DNA of 64,000 nucleotides from Candidatus Helarchaeota archaeon (GTDB taxonomy: Archaea > Asgardarchaeota > Lokiarchaeia > Helarchaeales > HEL-GB-A): assembly GCA_013375455.1 (NCBI GenBank), contig JABXJT010000002.1:1-64000 (forward strand), given 5' to 3'. Of this stretch, positions 1-8,390 are shown in pieces (positions within the stretch are counted from its first letter, which is position 1; each line of letters starts with the position of its first letter). The notes beneath the pieces were generated by a model. It had not been told where the DNA came from. It did not search any database and saw nothing but the letters and a program-made list of their open reading frames with translations. The translations under genes were made by a program, and so were the position numbers.

Positions 1-234
1 GCTATTTTTTCAATAGATTTAACAGAAGATGCAAATGATCTAATTTCAATAAATAAAGGAGATTCAATAGTAGTTCATTACATAAATAACAAACCTTGTT
101 ACATTAGGAAAGGAGATAGAGTGGAAATATCAGGTAAAATAATAAAAAAAGAAATAAATAATAAAAAAGAATCCGTTTATATAAAGTCTAAAAAGATATA
201 TAATGAGACTTTAAGATTTAGTCTTGAGTATTAA
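1..234 (+). CDS. C-terminal fragment of an OB-fold-like protein (5' end outside window)
   Basis: The first frame is open from base 1 to a TAA at 232-234 and encodes the last 77 residues of a protein. The visible part alternates beta-strand-like stretches (SIVVHYI, DRVEISGKIIKK, SVYIKSKKIY) with Lys/Asn-rich turns. The pattern GDRVEISGKI...VYIKSKKI is what one expects from the last strands of an OB-fold nucleic-acid-binding domain. No start codon or catalytic motif is visible, so the gene cannot be named. Its composition is markedly richer in A, Lys and Asn than the ribosomal genes that follow. It ends 124 bases before the eL7 gene, and no obvious terminator is seen in that gap. OB-fold assignment is inference. 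Confidence 0.6.
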   Translation, partial: AIFSIDLTEDANDLISINKGDSIVVHYINNKPCYIRKGDRVEISGKIIKKEINNKKESVYIKSKKIYNETLRFSLEY

Positions 235-358
235 AATAAATATTCATAACAATTATATTGAAACATTTACCTCAATTTGAATGCTATGAAAAAAAATCAT
301 TTCTTAGCATTGTTTTCAATACCTATGAAAAAAATGAAACAATTTTGGAGGTATAAGA

Positions 359-724
359 ATGTCCAAACCCATGTATATTACCAAAGAGATTCCTGACGCA
401 CTGAATCAAAAATCCTTAGAAGCACTAGAGATTGCTCGTGATACAGGTAAGATTAAACGCGGAATTAATGAATCAACTAAAGCTATCGAGCGCGGTATCG
501 CGAAATTAGTTGTAATTGCAACCGATATTGAACCACCTGAAATTGCTGCCCACATTCCTTTATTATGTGAAGAGAAAAAAGTCCCATACACATTTCCAGT
601 GCCAAAAAAGAAATTGGGGCGCATTGCCGGAATCGATGTAAATACAAGTACCGTGGCAGTTCTCGACCCAGGAGACGCTAAGGATCTGATAAAGGACCTA
701 GCTGAAAAATTAGCGGCGCTTTAA
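359..724 (+). CDS. rpl7ae: Ribosomal protein eL8/L7Ae (kink-turn-binding protein)
   Basis: This 121-residue protein matches archaeal L7Ae in length and sequence. It binds kink-turns in 23S rRNA, in box C/D and H/ACA guide RNAs and, in archaea, in RNase P RNA. Visible hallmarks are the [13 protein letters not shown] segment (about residues 35-47), which carries the RNA-binding NE dipeptide, the [23 protein letters not shown] core and the C-terminal GRIAGIDV. An ideal GGAGGT ribosome-binding site lies just before the ATG. It is the first gene of an apparent eL7-eS28-eL24 operon; only 13 bases separate it from eS28. RNase P protein genes of this organism lie elsewhere in the window (43901-44963). 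Confidence 0.97.
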   Translation: MSKPMYITKEIPDALNQKSLEALEIARDTGKIKRGINESTKAIERGIAKLVVIATDIEPPEIAAHIPLLCEEKKVPYTFPVPKKKLGRIAGIDVNTSTVAVLDPGDAKDLIKDLAEKLAAL

Positions 725-737
725 CGATGGTGAAAAA

Positions 738-959
738 ATGAGCGAATACGGCGCCGAAGAAGTCGTGGAAGCTGAAGTCATTCAACTCATCGGTCGGACC
801 GGCACTACTGGTGAAATCACGCAAGTAAAAGTACGGATTTTGTCCGGACGCGATAAAGGACGCATCCTCACCAGAAACATTAAAGGACCCGTAAGGCTCG
901 AAGACGTCGTGACTCTCCGAGAAACTGAACGTGAAGCTCGTAAGATCAAAGCCCCCTAA
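738..959 (+). CDS. rps28e: Ribosomal protein eS28
   Basis: A 73-residue small-subunit protein with the S1-like OB fold of eS28. Recognisable family segments are [39 protein letters not shown] and the C-terminal REAR near the end. The length is normal for archaea. ATG follows a GGTG ribosome-binding site within the intergenic 13 bases after eL7. The order eL7-eS28-eL24 is conserved in many archaea, where ndk and infB (aIF5B) usually follow on the same strand; here ndk is inverted and the interval is broken by a mobile element. Confidence 0.96.
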   Translation: MSEYGAEEVVEAEVIQLIGRTGTTGEITQVKVRILSGRDKGRILTRNIKGPVRLEDVVTLRETEREARKIKAP

Positions 960-991
960 CAGTTGATTAAAGATTTGGAGTTGTTAGAAAG

Positions 992-1174
992 TTGGTGAAA
1001 ATTCGGAATTGCACTTTTTGTGGAGGAGAAATTGAGCCAGGCACGGGATCTATGTACGTACGGCGTGATGGGACGGTCATGTATTTTTGTTCCAGTAAGT
1101 GCTACAAGTCGCGGCTGAAGCTAAGAAGAAATCCGCGTAAATTGAAATGGACTAAGTTTTATCAAAAAACATAG
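992..1174 (+). CDS. rpl24e: Ribosomal protein eL24
   Basis: A 60-residue zinc-ribbon protein of the large subunit. The four zinc ligands are C7, C10, C33 and C37 (CTFCG ... FCSSKC), followed by the family's basic [11 protein letters not shown] segment. The start is TTG at 992, preceded by a GGAG motif about 12 bases upstream; the next codon GTG is an alternative. It is the last intact gene of the eL7 operon. Its 3' side abuts a scar region of about 400 bases with gene fragments and the left end of a TnpB element. Confidence 0.95.
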   Translation: MVKIRNCTFCGGEIEPGTGSMYVRRDGTVMYFCSSKCYKSRLKLRRNPRKLKWTKFYQKT

Positions 1175-1206
1175 TAAAATCATTATTCAAAGAGGGGGAA
1201 AAAAGA

Positions 1207-1299
1207 ATGAATAAATTAAAATCCAATATCCAAATTAGAAAATATAAGCGACCGGACTTAGAATCCGCCATTACAGTCTATGAAAAGCGAAATAATTAA
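1207..1299 (+). pseudogene. Truncated N-terminus of a GNAT-type acetyltransferase
   Basis: A 30-codon frame starting at ATG 1207, preceded by the purine-rich AGAGGGGGAAAA, ends in TAA at 1297-1299. Its product contains IQIRKYKRPDLESAITVYEKR, which looks like the first strand and helix of a GNAT acetyltransferase (pattern I.IR....DLE.I...Y). The remainder of a GNAT domain (about 120 residues) is absent; the sequence runs straight into an antisense ndk tail. A more decayed version of the same segment may lie at 2919-3000. The GNAT assignment rests on a short stretch and is inference. Confidence 0.45.
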
Positions 1300-1450
1300 A
1301 GAAGCACATTTTCTATTATAATTTCCGCAAAAGTTTGGATAATTTTTGTATTTGATAATGGGCAATCTTCAGTTAATATGCGAGTTAACTCCTGATGAAT
1401 TTGTTCCTTCATTGGAGGCTCCTCAGCTAATTTTTTACACAAATTGAAAG
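1296..1450 (-). pseudogene. Duplicated 3' end of ndk (C-terminal NDK fragment)
   Basis: Read on the minus strand, this stretch stays open for about 50 codons and ends in a stop at 1296-1298. The conceptual product contains CKKLAEE, RILTEDCPLSNTK and FAEIIIENVLL, which lines up without gaps with the C-terminus of the intact NDK encoded at 3001-3651 (CRNLAEG, RILAEECPLSDTQ, FADIVIENVLL). Nucleotide similarity is obvious but clearly imperfect, so the duplication is not recent. The match ends around 1445-1450, immediately next to the hairpin that starts the TnpB element. There is no start codon or catalytic part, so it is a remnant. Confidence 0.85.
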
Positions 1451-1452
1451 CC

Positions 1453-1468
1453 ACTCCCTTTAGGGAGT
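1453..1468. repeat. Left-end hairpin of the IS605-type element
   Basis: ACTCCC and GGGAGT form a perfect 6-bp stem around a TTTA loop. IS200/IS605 elements carry such subterminal hairpins at their ends, and this one sits where the ndk fragment stops and before the tnpB gene. The exact element boundary is inferred. Confidence 0.55.
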
Positions 1469-1588
1469 AGATGGGTCAGAAATGCAGCGGAAAAAAGGAG
1501 TATCAGGATTTTTCCCTTTGCTACCCATAATACTTTCAGGTATCTCTCCTGCTTTTATAGAACCGACTCTAATAATAGTTTAAGAAAC

Positions 1589-2881
1589 TTGTGTTGGTCT
1601 ACCATCAAAATGAAGATGAATAAAGGAATTAAGGTCAGAATCTACCCGACTAAGCGACAACAGGAGCTACTCCATAAAACATTCGGCTGTTGTCGGTTTC
1701 TCCACAATCAAATGCTGAAAGAACGGCAATCAGTATATAATACGCTTAAAGAGGATAAAGACCACTTGTATGCCCATAAATATAAGACTGAAAAGCAATA
1801 CAAACAGGAATTTCCTTTCCTAAGCGAAGTGGATTCCAAAGCACTCCAATCGGAAACCCGCAATCTCCTCCAAGCGTTTCAAAACTTTTTTCGAGGCATT
1901 CGTGAGGGGAAAAGAATTGGCTATCCCAAATTCAAATCAAAGAAGCAGAAGCAAACTTACACGACTTATAATATCAATAACAACATTAGAATTGATCAAA
2001 AAACCAAGAGAATCAAACTCCCGAAAGTTGGATGGATAAAATATCGAGATAACAGGAATGTTATCCATCCGATTAAACACGTAACTGTAAGTAGAACGAG
2101 AACGAATAAATATTTCGTGGCAATCACTATTGAGGTAGACCTTGATGTAGAACTCCTCACTACCATCCCGCTTCACAGGATTGAAGCGTTTGATATGTCA
2201 GCTCCGAAATTTCTCGTTAATAAAAAGGTGGAATTAACAAATCCCCGTTTTTATCGAGCCCACGAACGAAAATTGAAACGATTGCATAAATTAGTATCTC
2301 GTAAACAGAAAGGATCAAAGAATCGAGATAAAGCACGATTGAGGCTAGCGAAGGTGTATGAGAAAATCCACAATCAAAAAATGGATTGGACCCATAAGCT
2401 TACCCATTCCTTAAGTAACCAATTTGATGCCATTATCTTAGAGGATTTGAACATTCAAGGGATGCAACAATTCAATTCGGGCCTGTCCAAATCCGTTACC
2501 TTAGATTTCTCTTGGCATCAATTCATCTCGTATTTGCGGTATAAACTGGAATGGCAAGGTAAACCGCTTGTCTTGGTTGATCAGTTTTTCCCGTCCAGTA
2601 AACGCTGCTCGGCTTGCGGTCAGATAAACAATGACCTGCAACTGAGCGAACGGACTTGGACGTGTCCATGTGGGGTAACGCACGATCGAGATGGGAATGC
2701 CTCAACTAACATTAAAGAAGAAGGATTGCAAATTCTTCACGATCAAGGAATTTCGATCATTAACGAAAATTATGCTACCGTAGGGACTACGGGAAGTCAC
2801 GCCTCTGGAGATCGTGTAAGTCCTGCTCTCGCAGGCAGTGGTCAAGGAAGGAGGAATCCATCTGCTTTCAGGCAGTGGTAG
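1589..2881 (+). CDS. tnpB: TnpB, RNA-guided nuclease of an IS605/IS1341-type element
   Basis: This protein of up to 430 residues has the TnpB layout. It has an N-terminal helix-turn-helix segment (KVRIYPTKRQQELLHKTFGCCRFLHNQ) and a RuvC-I motif with Asp in EAFDMSAPKF. RuvC-II has Glu in IILEDLNIQGM. A zinc ribbon (CSACG ... CPCG) is followed by the RuvC-III Asp in DRDGNASTN. TnpB proteins use a guide RNA from the element's right end to cut DNA. The first in-frame codons are doubtful; M8 or M10 (KMNKGIKVRIYP) is a likelier start. The C-terminal TVGTTGSHASGD...FRQW tail is typical of genes whose 3' end overlaps the guide-RNA region. No tnpA is present, so the element probably depends on a transposase elsewhere. 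It sits between eL24 and ndk, bordered by duplicated fragments. Confidence 0.92.
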   Translation: MCWSTIKMKMNKGIKVRIYPTKRQQELLHKTFGCCRFLHNQMLKERQSVYNTLKEDKDHLYAHKYKTEKQYKQEFPFLSEVDSKALQSETRNLLQAFQNFFRGIREGKRIGYPKFKSKKQKQTYTTYNINNNIRIDQKTKRIKLPKVGWIKYRDNRNVIHPIKHVTVSRTRTNKYFVAITIEVDLDVELLTTIPLHRIEAFDMSAPKFLVNKKVELTNPRFYRAHERKLKRLHKLVSRKQKGSKNRDKARLRLAKVYEKIHNQKMDWTHKLTHSLSNQFDAIILEDLNIQGMQQFNSGLSKSVTLDFSWHQFISYLRYKLEWQGKPLVLVDQFFPSSKRCSACGQINNDLQLSERTWTCPCGVTHDRDGNASTNIKEEGLQILHDQGISIINENYATVGTTGSHASGDRVSPALAGSGQGRRNPSAFRQW

Positions 2882-2890
2882 TTCAAACAA
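2760..2890 (+). ncRNA. Candidate omega/re-RNA and right end of the TnpB element
   Basis: In TnpB loci the guide RNA scaffold overlaps the 3' part of tnpB and runs to the right end. Here the 3' part of the gene carries short inverted motifs (GTAGGGACTACGGG; CCTGCTCTCGCAGG) and ends in CTGC-TTTCAG-GCAG followed by TGGTAGTTCAA, the kind of terminal hairpin plus tail seen at IS605-family right ends. Placement is by analogy; neither transcript nor boundary can be proven from sequence. Confidence 0.4.
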
Positions 2891-3000
2891 ATTTCGTAAT
2901 CGGAATACATTTTTCCCTTTAATATGTCAATCCAACCCTATAGAAGAGCGTGGACTAATTCTTATGACAATCGTAGAAAACCTATTAAAACCGAAATTAA

Positions 3001-3651
3001 TTAAAGAAGAACGTTTTCTATTACAATATCTGCAAAGTTTCTAATGGTTTGAGTGTCCGATAGGGGACATTCCTCAGCTAATATTCGAATAAATTCCCGA
3101 TGAACTTCTTCCCTCGTTGATTTTCCCTCAGCTAAATTTCTGCACAGATCTCGTAGTTTAATTACATTTTCCTCCTTTACCGTTTCAATCCATTTCGCAA
3201 TATAGTCTTTAATCTTTTTAGGCGCCTCTAAATCTTCGTTCAAACTAGTAAAATTTTTCCAAAGTTCTAGCTCGCGCCGCCCACTTTCGGGACTATCGGA
3301 GGCATGAACCGAATTTACTCCTCCCCAAATACCATATTTTCCCCTTATAGAATCCGATTCCGCCTTTTGAACAAAGGTCGCTCCGAGGAACTCCCGAATC
3401 GTTTCAATATCCCCTTGGATGATCATTGCTAAAACTGGGGCGGCACACAGACATTTTACAAGCCAGGGGAAGAAAAATTTTCCTTCATGCTCTTGATAAT
3501 GTTTTCGCGCTAATTGTTCGCTTACTATTATTTCTTTAAATGCCTTGACGGAAAATTTTTCAGCATTTTTGAGAAATTCCTGTAAGATTGCTGCCCCAAT
3601 GCCCTTTCTCAGAACGGCATCAGGTTTTAGAAACACTAAACTTTCCTCCAT
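3001..3651 (-). CDS. ndk: Nucleoside diphosphate kinase with C-terminal extension
   Basis: The enzyme transfers the gamma-phosphate from NTPs to NDPs through a phosphohistidine. Family features are KPDAV (residues 9-13), the GATF.....SIRGKYG region (about 90-107) and the active-site histidine H116 in NSVHASDS, followed by E122. At 216 residues it is about 60-70 residues longer than the usual ~150. The extra C-terminus (about 150-216) is helical and charged and contains ECPLSDTQTIRNFADIVIENVLL-like sequence, duplicated at 1296-1450. The usual archaeal position is downstream of eL24 on the same strand; here the gene is inverted and diverges from the GTPase gene at 3768. Confidence 0.93.
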   Translation of the reverse strand: MEESLVFLKPDAVLRKGIGAAILQEFLKNAEKFSVKAFKEIIVSEQLARKHYQEHEGKFFFPWLVKCLCAAPVLAMIIQGDIETIREFLGATFVQKAESDSIRGKYGIWGGVNSVHASDSPESGRRELELWKNFTSLNEDLEAPKKIKDYIAKWIETVKEENVIKLRDLCRNLAEGKSTREEVHREFIRILAEECPLSDTQTIRNFADIVIENVLL

Positions 3652-3702
3652 GCGTTATGCACCACATTAAAATATTTCAAATCAGATTCATCATATATAT
3701 TG

Positions 3703-3718
3703 AAAAGTATTTAAAAGA
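3703..3718 (+). promoter_or_regulatory. Probable TATA box for the GTPase gene
   Basis: AAAGTATTTAAAAG is an archaeal-type TATA element, about 50-60 bases before the ATG at 3768. It lies in the 116-base gap between the divergent ndk and GTPase genes. The same gap contains TATATAT, which could serve the reverse gene. Confidence 0.4.
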
Positions 3719-3767
3719 TTGAAAAATATTTTTAGAATCAATAGCTATGAGTTGTAGGTAAGATTAG

Positions 3768-4682
3768 ATGTCTGAGGATACCCTTAAGATCATGATAGTA
3801 GGATTAGAAAACGTGGGAAAAACATCAATCCTGCTCACTTTGGAGAAAAAATACAGTTTATTAGGTGCCTTAACCCCAACCAAGGGGATAGAAAGGTCAA
3901 CGTTCAAGATCCTCGGATATCCAGTCTCAGCATGGGATTTGGGCGGTCAGGAAGCTTACCGAAAGGGATATTTACAGAAAGATATTTTTTTTGAGGAAAC
4001 TGACTTATTCATTTATTGCATGGACGTTAAAGATCCTGGAAACCATGAATTAGCTATAGATTATTATCAGAAAATACTTGAAATCTTTAAAAAGTTAAAA
4101 CAAAAAGTCCCAATCATCATCTTTTTACATAAGATTGATCCGGACATTAAAAATGATCCTGAAATTCGCAAGAATGTGAAAATCCTTAAAGATATGGTTC
4201 AGAGTTCAACATCAGCAGATTTCGAAATTGAATTTTATGAGACCTCGATTTATGATGATTGGCGGTTAACTAAAGCATTTTCAGCTGGTTTACAGAAGCT
4301 CAGCACGAAGACTGAAGTCCTTTCCAGTCATTTAGCGGAGTTTGCAAAACAGATAAAAGCAAACGCGATCATCCTGTTAAATCAAAATGGTTATTTGATA
4401 GGAGAATATGCAAGCAACGAAATGAGCGCTTTTCTCTGTCAGAGCATTTCGACTCAATCACTTTATATGTATTTAGTAATGAAGGAAAGGGATATCAAAC
4501 CGGAAAAAATCACGGTTGACATTAAAGAAGGTTTTATTCTTTTCCGGGGAGTGACCATTAACGAAGAAGAATTTTTCATAATTTTCTATTCTAAAGTGAC
4601 CCGTTCACTTGAATTATTTGGGGAAGTATTCCCAAAATTCGCCGAACAGACGAAAGATATCTTTAAATTCTTTTTCAAATAG
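3768..4682 (+). CDS. Small Rag/Arf-like GTPase fused to a roadblock-like domain
   Basis: The N-terminal ~180 residues form a Ras-superfamily GTPase. It has a P-loop GLENVGKTS (12-20), a switch-I Thr in TPTKGIE (36-42), G3 WDLGGQE (56-62) and G4 HKID (121-124). WDxGGQE and the first-strand pattern resemble Arf/Arl and Rag (Gtr) GTPases. After a linker around 180-190 comes a second alpha/beta domain (about 185-304). It begins LAEFAKQIKANAIILLNQNGYLIGEY, a typical first strand and hairpin of a roadblock/LC7 or MglB-like domain. Eukaryotic Rag GTPases likewise carry C-terminal roadblock domains that dimerise. No signal peptide or TM is visible, so it is cytosolic. It stands alone between divergent ndk and the aIF5B gene. 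Fusion of the two domains is seen directly; Rag-like function is inference. Confidence 0.88.
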   Translation: MSEDTLKIMIVGLENVGKTSILLTLEKKYSLLGALTPTKGIERSTFKILGYPVSAWDLGGQEAYRKGYLQKDIFFEETDLFIYCMDVKDPGNHELAIDYYQKILEIFKKLKQKVPIIIFLHKIDPDIKNDPEIRKNVKILKDMVQSSTSADFEIEFYETSIYDDWRLTKAFSAGLQKLSTKTEVLSSHLAEFAKQIKANAIILLNQNGYLIGEYASNEMSAFLCQSISTQSLYMYLVMKERDIKPEKITVDIKEGFILFRGVTINEEEFFIIFYSKVTRSLELFGEVFPKFAEQTKDIFKFFFK

Positions 4683-4748
4683 TAATCCGATTTTTTAATT
4701 TATAAAGGACGGTTTTTTTATCTAATACAATTTAAGTTGGTGTCTTGA

Positions 4749-6533
4749 ATGTCTATCCGTCAGCCTATAGTATCTGTCCTTGGCCATATCGACCACGGCA
4801 AGACCAGCATCCTCGATAAAATCAGAGGAACTGGAGTTCAAAGACGAGAAGCTGCAGGCATTACTCAGCATATCGGTGCAAGTTTCTTACCTACCGAAAC
4901 GATAAATGAGCTTTGTGGCCCTTTAATCCAAAAAACTGGAATTAAATTACAAAATATTAAGGGACTCCTTGTGATAGACACCCCAGGACATTCTGCATTC
5001 ATTAATTTACGGCGACGTGGTGGTGCCGTTTCAGATATCGCAATTTTGGTAATTGACGTGAATGAGGGTTGTTTGGAACAAACATTCGAGTCATTGAAAA
5101 TTTTAAGAGATCGAAAAACTCCATTTTTAATTGCTGCAAATAAAATCGACCGGGTTCCTGGCTGGAAACACCATGCTCCATCCTTTCTGGAGTCCTTTAA
5201 TAAACAAGTCAAATCAGTACAAACTGAGTTAGACAATAGAATTTACGAAATGATGGGAACTTTAACGGAAGAAGGCTTATTAGCTGATCGATTCGATCGA
5301 GTTTCTGACTTCACGAAAACAATCGCCATCGTTCCAACGAGCGCAAAGACTGGCGAAGGAATTCCAGAATTGTTGATGGTCCTTTCAGGATTAACCACGC
5401 AATATTTACAACAGCGCTTAAAGTCAAGCAAAGGGTCTGGCAAGGGCGTTGTATTGGAAGTAAAGGAAGAACCAGGATTAGGAATCACTATTGACACCAT
5501 CCTCTATGACGGAGTCATTAAAAAAGGCGACACGATTATAGTTGGAGGATTGACAAAATCCATTCAGACAAAAATTAGGGCTTTGTTACTCCCGAAACCG
5601 TTGGATGAAATTAGGGACCCGCGTGAGAAATTTTCATCGATTCAAAAAGTTTCCGCAGCGGCAGGGGTGAAAATTGCAGCCCCCAATCTCGAAGATGCCG
5701 TCGCGGGTGGTCCAGTTCTCGTCGCAAATACTCCCCAAGAACAAAAAAAAGCCATTACGGCCATTGAATCAGAAATCCAAAGCATTCGAATTGATACAGA
5801 TTCTTCAGGAATTATTTTGAAAGCCGATACGCTCGGAACCTTGGAAGCCTTGATCGATTTCCTAAAGGATGAGAAGGTTCAGATTAGAAAAGCAGATGTG
5901 GGCTCAATTTCAAAAAGAGATGTTACCGATGCCTCAGTTGTAAAGGAAAGCGACCCGCTTTCCGCCGTGATTCTCGCTTTTCACACAAAAATTTTACCCG
6001 ATGCAAAAGAAGAAGCGTTTAATCAGGAAATAAAAATATTTGAAAATGATGTAATCTACCGATTAATTGAGGAATATCTCGATTGGGTTAAGAAAAAGAA
6101 AGAAGAATTTAAAACTATTGAATACGATAAAGTCAAGCATCCTGCTAAAGTTCTTTTCCTTCCTCAATATATTTTCCGTCGTTCAGATCCGGCAGTAATT
6201 GGCATTCGGGTCATAGGGGGAACTATCCGCTCCAAAACTCAATTAATAAATAAAGATGGAAAAATTATTGGAGTAATTCGCCAAATACAAGATAAAAGCG
6301 AAACCATATCTCAAGCTACGAAGAATCAAGAAGTTGCCATCTCCATTGCGGGAGGTGTTGTCGGCAGAAACATCAAGGAAACAAAAGATGAATTCTTTTA
6401 CATCAATGTTCCAGAAAGAGATTATAAATTAATTAAGCAGAAATTCAAAGAAGAATTAACATCTGATGATAAAGAAATCCTTGAAGAATTCGTAAAGATA
6501 AAACGAAAGGATAAAAAATTTTGGGGGCTTTAA
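4749..6533 (+). CDS. infB: Translation initiation factor aIF5B (IF2 family)
   Basis: A 594-residue translational GTPase that promotes subunit joining and initiator tRNA placement. G1 is GHIDHGKTS (12-20), switch I contains AAGITQHIGA (35-44), G3 is DTPGHSAF (about 76-83) and G4 is NKID (about 130-133). The C-terminal half has the domain II/III/IV segments of aIF5B (RKADVGSISKRDV; FRRSDPAVIGIRVIGG). The length fits the archaeal form lacking the long eukaryotic N-terminus. It begins an eS6/aIF2-gamma group: 66 bases separate it from eS6. Confidence 0.97.
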   Translation: MSIRQPIVSVLGHIDHGKTSILDKIRGTGVQRREAAGITQHIGASFLPTETINELCGPLIQKTGIKLQNIKGLLVIDTPGHSAFINLRRRGGAVSDIAILVIDVNEGCLEQTFESLKILRDRKTPFLIAANKIDRVPGWKHHAPSFLESFNKQVKSVQTELDNRIYEMMGTLTEEGLLADRFDRVSDFTKTIAIVPTSAKTGEGIPELLMVLSGLTTQYLQQRLKSSKGSGKGVVLEVKEEPGLGITIDTILYDGVIKKGDTIIVGGLTKSIQTKIRALLLPKPLDEIRDPREKFSSIQKVSAAAGVKIAAPNLEDAVAGGPVLVANTPQEQKKAITAIESEIQSIRIDTDSSGIILKADTLGTLEALIDFLKDEKVQIRKADVGSISKRDVTDASVVKESDPLSAVILAFHTKILPDAKEEAFNQEIKIFENDVIYRLIEEYLDWVKKKKEEFKTIEYDKVKHPAKVLFLPQYIFRRSDPAVIGIRVIGGTIRSKTQLINKDGKIIGVIRQIQDKSETISQATKNQEVAISIAGGVVGRNIKETKDEFFYINVPERDYKLIKQKFKEELTSDDKEILEEFVKIKRKDKKFWGL

Positions 6534-6599
6534 TGGAAAACATTTTATTAGATGTATTAAGAATTAAAATAATAAAATACACTTTTAGGTGATTATTGA

Positions 6600-7040
6600 T
6601 TGTCAAAAGAAGAAGCTGGTGTTAGGCTCGTAATCTCCGATCCGAAAGTCGGAAAAACCAGGCAGATAGAAATAGATGATGCAAAGCTCCGAAATTTGAT
6701 TGGGAATAAGATGGGTGATGTCGTTTCAGGAAACCCCTTTGGCTTTCCTGGCTATGAATTTGAAATTACAGGGGGTAGTGATACTGATGGATTCCCTATG
6801 CGATTTGACGTGCACGGAGGCGTGCGGAAAAAAATATTAATATCTAATCCTCCATGTTATCATCCAAAACGAAGAGGTTTGCGTCGAAGAAAGATGGTTA
6901 GAGGAAACCTTGTCACCGATGAGGTTGCACAAATTAATCTGAAAGTTGTAAAATGGGGTAACAAGCCACTATTTGAGGAAAGGAAGGAAAAATTAAAAAA
7001 AGAAGAGAAAAAAGTCCTATTTCCCATCAAAATGGACTAA
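6600..7040 (+). CDS. rps6e: Ribosomal protein eS6
   Basis: A 146-residue eS6 homologue recognised by VRLVISDPKVGKTRQIEID, the GNKMGDVVSGNPFGFPGYEFEITGGSDTDGFPMR core and the RRGLRRRKMVRGN basic segment. TTG at 6600 is the start, with AGGTGAT directly upstream. It lacks the long phosphorylated C-terminus of eukaryotic S6. It lies 39 bases before the aIF2-gamma gene, an order conserved in archaea. Confidence 0.96.
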   Translation: MSKEEAGVRLVISDPKVGKTRQIEIDDAKLRNLIGNKMGDVVSGNPFGFPGYEFEITGGSDTDGFPMRFDVHGGVRKKILISNPPCYHPKRRGLRRRKMVRGNLVTDEVAQINLKVVKWGNKPLFEERKEKLKKEEKKVLFPIKMD

Positions 7041-7079
7041 AAATAATGCTTATTGGCAAAGATTGGAGGATAGCCATTT

Positions 7080-8339
7080 TTGGCAAAAATTGAGAAAGGG
7101 CAGTGCGAAGTAAATATTGGTATTGTGGGGCACGTGGACCATGGAAAAACAACCATTGTCCAAGCACTAAGTGGAGAATGGACAGACCGGCATTCAGAAG
7201 AGATGAAACGCGGGATCTCCATTAAATTAGGCTATGCTGATGTACAATTTTTGAAATGTCCATCTTGTAACGAGCCCCAGTGTTATACAACCTCCAATTT
7301 ATGTGAAAAAAATTATTTGTGTCCAAAATGTAAAACTCAACTGGAATTATTGAGGCGAATTTCGTTCGTTGATGCACCCGGACACGAAATCCTAATGGCA
7401 ACCATGATCTCCGGATCTTTCATCATGGATGGTGCATGTCTCGTTATTGCGGTTAATGAGGATTGTCCACAACCTCAGACCCGAGAGCATCTTGAAGCCC
7501 TAAAAATTGCCGAGACAAAGAATCTCGTTATAGCTCAGAATAAGGTTGAGTTGCGCTCCAATGAGGATGTTACGAACCAATATCACGATATAAAAGAATT
7601 CATTAAAGGATCTTTTGCTGAAAATGCACCCATCATCCCCATTTCTGCTATTCACAAAGCTAATCTAGACGCATTAATCCAGGCTCTCGAAACGCATATT
7701 CCAACTCCTGAACGTGATACTTCAAAACCGGCTCGGATGTATGTTGCCCGATCTTTCGACGTGAATAAACCAGGAGCTGCAGTTGATGATTTAGTGGGTG
7801 GTGTGATTGGAGTAACCATTAGTGAAGGGATGCTTAATATCGACGATGAGATAGAAATTCGCCCGGGTTTAAAAACGAAGGAAGGGTACAAGCCCATGAC
7901 TACTACAATAACAAGCTTATATGCAGGAGGGAACATTCCTTTGGAAAAAGCCCTTCCCGGCGGATTAATCGGTGTAGGCACTCTTCTAGATCCCTCTCTT
8001 ACCAAAGCAGATGGATTAATCGGTCACGTTGCTGGTATACCAGGATCGTTACCAGAAACTCGTAATAATTTAGAGCTAGATATCACTCTTCTAGAACGAG
8101 TGGTTGGTGTAAAAAGAAAATTTGAAGATTTAATGAAAACTGAACGAATTAAAGTAAAAGAACCCTTAATGTTGAACGTTGGAATTTCAATGACGGTTGG
8201 AGTGGTAACATCAACCGTTAAAGACCATATTAAAATGACTTTGAAACGGCCAGTTTGTACGGATGTTGGTCAAAGGGTTGCGATCAGTCGTCAAATTGCT
8301 GGAAGGTGGCGCCTTATCGGCTTTGGGATTGTAACCTAA
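7080..8339 (+). CDS. eif2g: Translation initiation factor aIF2 subunit gamma
   Basis: A 419-residue GTPase that carries Met-tRNAi to the ribosome as part of the aIF2 trimer. Visible features are G1 GHVDHGKTT, the switch region [13 protein letters not shown], a zinc knuckle (CPSC ... CPKC) typical of eIF2-gamma, G3 DAPGHE and G4 as NKVE, the eIF2-gamma variant in place of NKxD. The C-terminal two beta-barrels include [12 protein letters not shown] and [15 protein letters not shown]. The start is TTG at 7080. It is followed by the PIN gene, again a common archaeal order. Confidence 0.97.
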   Translation: MAKIEKGQCEVNIGIVGHVDHGKTTIVQALSGEWTDRHSEEMKRGISIKLGYADVQFLKCPSCNEPQCYTTSNLCEKNYLCPKCKTQLELLRRISFVDAPGHEILMATMISGSFIMDGACLVIAVNEDCPQPQTREHLEALKIAETKNLVIAQNKVELRSNEDVTNQYHDIKEFIKGSFAENAPIIPISAIHKANLDALIQALETHIPTPERDTSKPARMYVARSFDVNKPGAAVDDLVGGVIGVTISEGMLNIDDEIEIRPGLKTKEGYKPMTTTITSLYAGGNIPLEKALPGGLIGVGTLLDPSLTKADGLIGHVAGIPGSLPETRNNLELDITLLERVVGVKRKFEDLMKTERIKVKEPLMLNVGISMTVGVVTSTVKDHIKMTLKRPVCTDVGQRVAISRQIAGRWRLIGFGIVT

Positions 8340-8390
8340 TAAACGATAAAATATTTATTCCGGGGGATTTCTTCCATAACTCTAACGATT

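Noticed and set aside
2838..3044. Forward 68-codon frame bridging the tnpB end and the ndk 3' end
   Set aside because: It spans the element's right end, the decayed GNAT-like stretch and antisense ndk sequence, so it is a chance frame.
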